From Parvibaculum sp049651025 (GTDB lineage Bacteria > Pseudomonadota > Alphaproteobacteria > Parvibaculales > Parvibaculaceae), in the NCBI RefSeq assembly GCF_049651025.1, contig NZ_JBASBH010000078.1, positions 1-27,261 of the forward strand: DNA of 27,261 nt, in the 5' to 3' direction. Position numbers and translations under genes: made by a program. This document shows positions 22,433 through 27,261 of this stretch, piece after piece; positions within the stretch are counted from its first letter, which is position 1; the number at the start of each line of letters is the position of its first letter. The notes beneath the pieces are model-generated. The model searched no databases. It had not been told where the DNA came from and worked only from the letters and a program-made list of their open reading frames with translations.

Positions 22433-23272
22433 TCAGCCGTTTGCCTGCGCCATTGCCGCGCCGTTCAAGGTTTCGAAGAACAGCGCCAGCAGCTCGGCCT
22501 GCGAGCGCACGTCGAGTTTGACGTAGATGCGTTTGATGTGATTGCGAACCGTGCCGGGTGCGATGTTCAGCATACGGCTTACGGATTTCGGCGGCAGCCC
22601 TTTCAGCAGCAGGCGCGTGACTTCCTTTTCGCGCTCGCTCAAGGCGTCGTCGCCGAAGCGTTCATAGGCGGATGACAAGACGCGGTGCAATTGCGGCGAG
22701 GGAATATCGTCGAGGCCGCCTTCGCGGTCATAGAGCGACCAGATGCGCTTTGCGACCGTTTCGATGCTGTCCGTCACTGCGTTCAGATATCGAAATTCGA
22801 CATTGGAGAAAGGCGTCGTGTCCGCCAGTCGCATCAGCGAGACATAGGCGGCGAGGTCGTTGCTCAGATAGAGCAGATAGCAGATCTCATCGACCATGCC
22901 ATAGGGACGATAGAAGGAGATGTAATAGTCGCTTTTGCGAAAGTCCGGCGGAAACATTTCCCTGGGCGAAAGGCAGACGCTGGCATCGCGTTTCAGAAAC
23001 TGCTCATAGCTTGGATCGAGCAGATATTTTCCTTCCAGATAGCCCATGTTCCATTCGTCCGACCCTTCGAAGTCGATGACGACGGGCGGTGCCTTGCGCC
23101 TGTAAAAGCCGACATAGACAGAGGTGTCCGGCACGAAATTGCGCAAACCCGTCGCGAGTTTTTCCACGCTGGAATGGGCATCGGGCGTTGTCAGGCATTC
23201 CGCCAGACATTTGCTCCATTGCGCCACCAGCCCAAGCGGCAAGGAGCCCTTCAAGTTTCCATCTGTCGCCAT
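22433..23272 (-). CDS. LuxR-type HTH transcriptional regulator downstream of the MFS gene
   Basis: With the start at ATG 23272 the protein has 279 residues. The N-terminal 200 residues form an alpha/beta sensor-like region (SVYVGFYRRKAPPVVIDFEG, then a section rich in Tyr/Phe) that I cannot assign to a known ligand-binding family; it is not a receiver domain. The C-terminal HTH (about 210-265) reads ALSEREKEVTRLLLKGL, then the recognition helix GTVRNHIKRIYVKL and SQAELL. GAGGGG just before ATG 23272 favours that start over an ATG at 23338. The gene follows the MFS transporter gene on the same strand after 72 nt and probably forms an operon with it. It may regulate the transporter or the divergent esterase. 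Confidence 0.85.
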   Translation of the reverse strand: MATDGNLKGSLPLGLVAQWSKCLAECLTTPDAHSSVEKLATGLRNFVPDTSVYVGFYRRKAPPVVIDFEGSDEWNMGYLEGKYLLDPSYEQFLKRDASVCLSPREMFPPDFRKSDYYISFYRPYGMVDEICYLLYLSNDLAAYVSLMRLADTTPFSNVEFRYLNAVTDSIETVAKRIWSLYDREGGLDDIPSPQLHRVLSSAYERFGDDALSEREKEVTRLLLKGLPPKSVSRMLNIAPGTVRNHIKRIYVKLDVRSQAELLALFFETLNGAAMAQANG

Positions 23273-23344
23273 CCGCCCCTCACTCACGCATACCCCGATG
23301 GCGCAATTCTGCGGATTGGCGCGACGCGTTGCAAGCATGTCGGC

Positions 23345-24667
23345 TCATGCGGCCTTGCTCCCGTGATCTGCGAATTCGATATCGTGCTTCCGCCGCGCAA
23401 AATCTGCGCGGGTCGCTTGCTCATCGTCTGTGCCGTCCTTGACGCGATCGGCGGCGATGCCTGCCGGAATTGCCGCCGCCGTCGAGAGGGCAAGGATGAT
23501 CGTGGCCAGAATGAACAGGGGCGCGAAGTTGGTGCCGCTGATGGCGGTGCCGAGGAGAACGGGGCCGATGCTTCCGGCAAGCGAGGCGACAAGCACGCCT
23601 GCAATGGCGGTGCGTCCGCTGCGGTCGAGCGCCGATTGCGCCGCCTGAAAATAGGGAATGACAAAGCACCAGGCGGCGTTCATGGCGCCGAGGCCGAGCA
23701 TATAGCCAAGCGGCGAGGGCTCGCGCAGCGCGAAACAGATCGCCGGGATCGCATAGCCCGCAAGTCCGATCAGGATCGGCATCAGCCGTCCGAACCGATT
23801 GCCGACCCAGATGACGACAAGGCTCGCCGGAATGCCCATGAGCGTTGCGAGAGCGAGCAGTTCTGCGGCGCGGCTTTCGCTGAGGCCGCTGGCGACGCCG
23901 AAGCGATGCTCATAAGTCCAGATGCCGATGCCCGCCAGCTCAAACAAAGCCTGCCCGGCAACCGCGCAGCCTGCAGCGATGGCGAGGCTGGAGAGGCGCG
24001 CGTGCCTGGGTGCCATGGGCCGTGGCTTTGTTTGCCGCAGCAGCGGCGTTGCGCCGCCATTGAGATTCATCAGTGGAATGAATATCAGGGTTATCAATCC
24101 GGCTGTGAGCAGGCACAGGTAAATTGTCGAGGGGCCGATGAGCGTCTGGAGCGGCGGGACGATGAAGAGCAATGCGGATGTCATGAGAAACTGGAAGAGC
24201 ATCAGCATGCCAAAGCCGCTGCCGGAATCTTCATGGCGCGCAATCCAGTTGGTGACGGAGGCCGATACCAGCCCCATGCCGAAGCCCGAAATCAGGCGGG
24301 TCCCGCACAGGCTGGCCGTGCCGGGCGCGACGAGCGACGAGAGATCGCCCAGAACCGCGACGAGAACGCCGATGGTTGCAATCGTCGGCAGCGGCAGGCG
24401 CGTGACGAGCCACAGGCAGACCGCAAGGCCGAGCGTCGCGCCCGTCACATTGGCGGCGGCGATGAGGCCCGCCGATTGCTCGCCAAGCGCGAGCCCCGAT
24501 GCCCAATGCGTGACGAGCAGCGGCAATGCGCCGATTGCCATCAGGCCGTAGGCACCTGCAAAGGAAATCGCGGCGATGGTCGTCAGGCTGCGATGATCGC
24601 AATGCGACCACCATGCGCGCTTTGGGCGCGGCATGGCCTCGTCCAACCTGCCGCTGTGCCGGGGCAT
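23345..24667 (-). CDS. Major facilitator superfamily transporter
   Basis: The 440-residue protein is hydrophobic with about 12 predicted TM helices in two halves split by a basic loop near residues 210-230 (RQTKPRPMAPRHARL), the usual MFS layout and length. N-terminal and C-terminal tails are short, polar and cytoplasmic. The substrate cannot be read from the sequence; a small organic acid or xenobiotic is possible given the esterase next door. The ATG at 24667 is preceded by AGGAAGAGGA at good distance. It is divergent from the carboxylesterase gene (24837), with a 169-bp shared control region that includes the dyad at 24763-24784, and upstream of the LuxR-type gene in the same direction. 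Confidence 0.88.
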   Translation of the reverse strand: MPRHSGRLDEAMPRPKRAWWSHCDHRSLTTIAAISFAGAYGLMAIGALPLLVTHWASGLALGEQSAGLIAAANVTGATLGLAVCLWLVTRLPLPTIATIGVLVAVLGDLSSLVAPGTASLCGTRLISGFGMGLVSASVTNWIARHEDSGSGFGMLMLFQFLMTSALLFIVPPLQTLIGPSTIYLCLLTAGLITLIFIPLMNLNGGATPLLRQTKPRPMAPRHARLSSLAIAAGCAVAGQALFELAGIGIWTYEHRFGVASGLSESRAAELLALATLMGIPASLVVIWVGNRFGRLMPILIGLAGYAIPAICFALREPSPLGYMLGLGAMNAAWCFVIPYFQAAQSALDRSGRTAIAGVLVASLAGSIGPVLLGTAISGTNFAPLFILATIILALSTAAAIPAGIAADRVKDGTDDEQATRADFARRKHDIEFADHGSKAA

Positions 24668-24762
24668 GTTCTATCCTCTTCCTGACCGTAGAGATTTGTA
24701 GGCGGAAGATGATGCTTTGCGTTCGGGCGCGCCATGGCCTTGATAGGGCAGTACGCGGCGCT

Positions 24763-24784
24763 CTAGCCCATGAAGGCCATACCC
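24763..24784. promoter_or_regulatory. Shared dyad element upstream of the esterase gene
   Basis: The element reads CTAGCCCATGAAGG, then CCATACCC. A near-identical element lies at 26455-26477 upstream of the DUF1302 gene. The core is ATG-AAGGM-CAT, a short inverted repeat, and in both regions TTCTAC follows about 37-45 bp downstream. The shared sequence suggests one regulator for both genes, perhaps the LuxR-type protein at 22433. Confidence 0.45.
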
Positions 24785-24836
24785 GCCGCAGCGCAATTCT
24801 TCTACTCGATGAAGGGGTTGTGACGAGGGAGCTGAA

Positions 24837-26447
24837 ATGGCAATTGCGCTGACGACATATGGCCGCGTCGATGGAACGTTGGAAGATGGCATTCACGTCT
24901 TTTACGCGATCCCCTATGCGGCAGCGCCTGTCGGCAAATTGCGTTTTCAGCCGCCGCAGCCGCATGCGCCCTGGGTCTATACGCGACGGGCGCATGATCG
25001 GGGCCCGGTCGCGCCGCAACTGCCCGATGTTTTCTATGAGGCATATGGCGGGCAGATTTGCGCGCGCAGCAATGAAGACTGCCTGCACCTCAATATCTGG
25101 ACGCCAGCCCTCGACGACAAGCGCCGTCCCGTCATGTTCTGGATTCACGGCGGCAGTTTCCTGATCGGTTCAGGCAGCGAGCCGGACTATAACGGCGCGA
25201 AGCTCGCGCGCGACGGCGACGTGGTCGTCGTCACCATCAACTACCGGCTTGGCGCGCTCGGCTTTCTTCACCTGGCCAATCTCGGCGAAGAGGGTTTCGC
25301 GCAGAGCAGCAATCATGGCCATCGCGATCAGATCGCCGCGCTGAAATGGGTGCGCGACAATATTGCGGGTTTTGGCGGCGACCCGGAACTGATCACGGTT
25401 TTCGGCGAATCCGCTGGCGCCGTCTCGACCCAGAATCTGATGGTCAGCCCCTATTCCAACAAGCTCTTCAAGCGGGCCATTCCGATGTCGGGGCCGGCGC
25501 TTGCTGTTGGACAGGTGACGGCGACGAATATTGCGAAACGGTTTCTGGAAATTGCGGGCGTGAAGACGGCGGCTGAGGCGCAAGTCCTGCCGCTCGATGC
25601 GATCCTGCGTGCGCAGGCCGATCTTCTCATCGAGCATAGCGAAACCGTGCTCGGCGATTCATTGTTCTTTCCGACGATGGATGGCGATGTGATCCCGGAA
25701 GATCCGCTGGAGCTTCTTCGTCGCGGCGTCGCGGCGGATATCGATCTGATGATCGGCGTCACGCATGACGAGGCGCGCTACTGGCTACTCTACTATCCCG
25801 AAGTCATGTCGCTGAGCGAGTCCGATCTCGACGCCTGGGCGGCGCGGACTTTCGGCGAGCATGCACCGCGCATTCTGAAAACCTATCGCGCGATGCCGGG
25901 CGAGAAGACGCCCGCGCAGGTCATGGCTGCGATTGTCGGCGGCGTCTGTTTCAACTGGGCGGTCGGCCACAGCGTCATTGCGCAGAGCCGCTTTCAGGCC
26001 AATACGTGGCTCTATCGCTTCGATGTTCAAAGCGATGTTGCGGATGGCTTTTACGGCGCGCCGCATGCGGGCGAGCTGCCATTTTGTTTCGGCACGATTG
26101 ATGCGGGCATGGGTGGCTGGTACGACAAGACCGACCCGGCGGTGCTTCGCTCGATCAACAGATCCTTCAGCAAATCCCTTCTCGCTTTTGCACGCAGCGG
26201 CAATCCCAACAATAACGACATTCCGCGTTGGGAGCCGTTCGAGCCGCGTTCGGGTAGGGCGCTTCTGTTCGATCGCGAAAACAGCAGCGCGGGTCATGTG
26301 TTTCAGGACGAGTGGAAGCTTTGGGACGAGACGATAGGTGCGGCCGGACGCGACAGGCTCACCGCCTATTTCCAATTGCCCAATGCGCCCGGATTCAAAG
26401 TGATGGGCGTCAATTGGCCGGAGCAAACCTCCGGCACGGATGAATGA
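24837..26447 (+). CDS. Type-B carboxylesterase (alpha/beta hydrolase)
   Basis: The 536-residue enzyme hydrolyses carboxylic esters. The oxyanion-hole motif HGG is at 104-106 (FWIHGGSFLIGSG). The nucleophile is S192 in FGESAGAVS; the acid is probably E312 in THDEARYW and the base H410 in GAPHAGELPFCFG. The early YAIPYAAAPVGKLRFQPPQP and the EDCLHLNIW motif are typical of the family, and the length matches the usual 500-550. No signal peptide is seen, so it is probably cytoplasmic. GAGGGAG 7 nt before the ATG fixes the start. A DUF1302 gene follows after 141 bp with its own copy of the shared dyad, so they may be co-regulated rather than one transcript. Confidence 0.92.
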   Translation: MAIALTTYGRVDGTLEDGIHVFYAIPYAAAPVGKLRFQPPQPHAPWVYTRRAHDRGPVAPQLPDVFYEAYGGQICARSNEDCLHLNIWTPALDDKRRPVMFWIHGGSFLIGSGSEPDYNGAKLARDGDVVVVTINYRLGALGFLHLANLGEEGFAQSSNHGHRDQIAALKWVRDNIAGFGGDPELITVFGESAGAVSTQNLMVSPYSNKLFKRAIPMSGPALAVGQVTATNIAKRFLEIAGVKTAAEAQVLPLDAILRAQADLLIEHSETVLGDSLFFPTMDGDVIPEDPLELLRRGVAADIDLMIGVTHDEARYWLLYYPEVMSLSESDLDAWAARTFGEHAPRILKTYRAMPGEKTPAQVMAAIVGGVCFNWAVGHSVIAQSRFQANTWLYRFDVQSDVADGFYGAPHAGELPFCFGTIDAGMGGWYDKTDPAVLRSINRSFSKSLLAFARSGNPNNNDIPRWEPFEPRSGRALLFDRENSSAGHVFQDEWKLWDETIGAAGRDRLTAYFQLPNAPGFKVMGVNWPEQTSGTDE

Positions 26448-26454
26448 GCGCGGC

Positions 26455-26477
26455 CTAGCCTATGAAGGACATAGCCG
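26455..26477. promoter_or_regulatory. Shared dyad element upstream of the DUF1302 gene
   Basis: CTAGCCTATGAAGG followed by ACATAGCC contains a perfect 5-bp inverted repeat, CTATG-AAGGA-CATAG. It matches the element at 24763-24784 in about 18 of 22 positions. It starts 8 nt after the esterase stop codon and lies about 110 bp before the DUF1302 start. Confidence 0.5.
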
Positions 26478-26588
26478 GGCCGTTGTCGCGTCATTAGCCT
26501 TCTACAATGGGCTGGCGATTGCGTCAGTGGGGTCGATGGCAGCGCGCTCCCCGGGGGGAAGTGCTGCATAGTAAATGGGGGGACTTGC

Positions 26589-27261
26589 ATGTCGGATCGA
26601 CGCAAACGCCTATCCGCCGGTCTGCTTGCGCGGACATTATTGGGCGCGGGTGCCGGTATCATTTCGCTCGTCGCGATTTCCAGCGATGCGGCGGCGATGA
26701 AGTTCAAATCTGGCGAGTTCGACATCTCCGTCGACACAACCTTGTCGGCCAGCGCAATGGTGCGGACGAGCCCGCGCAACTGCGCCTTTGTCAGCGCGGA
26801 CAATCCGCAGGGTTGCGCCAATGACGGCTTCACGGACAATTACGACGACGGCAATCTGAACTTCAATCAATGGGACGTCTTCAGCGCGCCCATCGGCGGC
26901 ATGACCGAGCTTGAAGTCAAATCCGGCGACTATGGCGCGTTCCTGCGCGGCAGCTATTTCGTCGATGGCATCTTGTGGAACAAGGAATCGACGCGCCGCA
27001 CGGATCTCAGCGATTCAGCCATCAGCCATATTGGCCGCCGCGCGCGGCTGCTCGATGCCTATGTCTATGGCGTCGTGCCTGTCGGCGACATGCCGGTCAA
27101 CGTGCGTCTCGGCAATCAGGTTCTGAACTGGGGCGAGAGCGTCTTTTTCGGCGGCGGCATTGCCGAGACGAATTCCTACGACATGACCAAGTTTCGCGGC
27201 GCGGGTGCCGAAATCAAGCAGGCCTTCCTGCCTGCGCCCATGGCGCTGGTGCAATTCGCGC
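26589..27261 (+). CDS. DUF1302 outer-membrane protein (5' part, runs off the window)
   Basis: The frame is open for 224 codons from ATG 26589 to the window edge. GGGGGGA lies 6 nt before the start. A signal peptide (1-36, ending SSDAAA) precedes MKFKSGEFDISVDTTLS, then DDGNLNFNQWDVFSAP, and the diagnostic RARLLDAYVYG, NVRLGNQVLNWGESVFF and GGGIAETNSYD section. DUF1302 proteins are long outer-membrane beta-barrel proteins, often encoded with DUF1329 proteins in steroid, fatty-acid or hydrocarbon catabolism loci. Only about a third of the usual 550-650 residues is present here. Together with the esterase and MFS transporter it suggests uptake of a hydrophobic substrate. Confidence 0.88.
   Translation, partial: MSDRRKRLSAGLLARTLLGAGAGIISLVAISSDAAAMKFKSGEFDISVDTTLSASAMVRTSPRNCAFVSADNPQGCANDGFTDNYDDGNLNFNQWDVFSAPIGGMTELEVKSGDYGAFLRGSYFVDGILWNKESTRRTDLSDSAISHIGRRARLLDAYVYGVVPVGDMPVNVRLGNQVLNWGESVFFGGGIAETNSYDMTKFRGAGAEIKQAFLPAPMALVQFA

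Noticed and set aside
22685..24685. Long plus-strand open frame (666 codons) across the LuxR-type and MFS genes
   Set aside because: It spans two real minus-strand genes and the gap between them; the translation is polar, domain-less and typical of a shadow frame.
26520..26575. CTCCCCGGGGGG near 26549 as another copy of the C-run/G-run dyads
   Set aside because: It has no spacer between the C and G runs and stands alone rather than in a pair, so it does not match the others.

Overview
The window looks like chromosomal DNA from a GC-rich alphaproteobacterium. The initiator tRNA sequence, the NarL/LuxR-type regulators, the C93-family (BTLCP) cysteine protease and the DUF1302 protein beside a type-B esterase all fit Hyphomicrobiales or a Parvibaculum-like lineage. 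That placement is inference, because no 16S or core phylogenetic marker is present. No insertion sequence, integrase, phage gene or CRISPR array was seen.

Layout. (1) 68-182: an initiator tRNA-Met with a strong terminator. (2) 192-3769, minus strand: a PDZ/multi-TM histidine kinase, its NarL-type response regulator (overlapping by 4 bp) and an orphan LuxR-type regulator. Paired C-run/G-run dyads lie upstream of the kinase operon and again upstream of the orphan regulator. (3) 4053-8488, plus strand, divergent from the kinase: a TPR + beta-barrel outer-membrane protein resembling Slam (type XI secretion) translocators, followed by a 1030-residue exported FecR-domain protein. The latter carries three copies of a roughly 250-residue domain that looks like the TbpB-type barrel of Slam cargo. 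(4) 8873-10387: an EthA-like flavin monooxygenase of the Baeyer-Villiger type. (5) 10522-13396: a divergent pair, a LapG-like periplasmic cysteine protease and a two-TM sensor with PAS and degenerate HD-GYP domains. (6) 13730-22338: a two-partner secretion operon with a ShlB/FhaC-type transporter and a 2279-residue FHA-like exoprotein built from repeated beta-helix cassettes. (7) 22433-24667, minus strand: an MFS transporter followed by a LuxR-type regulator. (8) 24837 to the end: a carboxylesterase and the 5' part of a DUF1302 outer-membrane protein, whose upstream regions share a dyad element.

How the parts may work together. The centre of the window (3770-22338) is mostly a surface and secretion island: one predicted Slam-type secretion pair, one predicted two-partner secretion pair, and a protease/sensor pair of the kind that releases adhesins in other bacteria. 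The two-component system and orphan LuxR gene on the left are the obvious candidate regulators of the Slam-like operon because they share dyad motifs in the intervening DNA. The right-hand block and the monooxygenase look like lipid, ketone or ester catabolism and uptake and are probably unrelated to the surface island.

The most interesting candidates are the Slam-like translocator paired with a FecR + triple-barrel cargo, and a possible LapG/LapD-like adhesin-release circuit in which the usual degenerate GGDEF-EAL receptor is replaced by a degenerate HD-GYP protein next to a two-partner adhesin. Both are predictions from sequence reading only.
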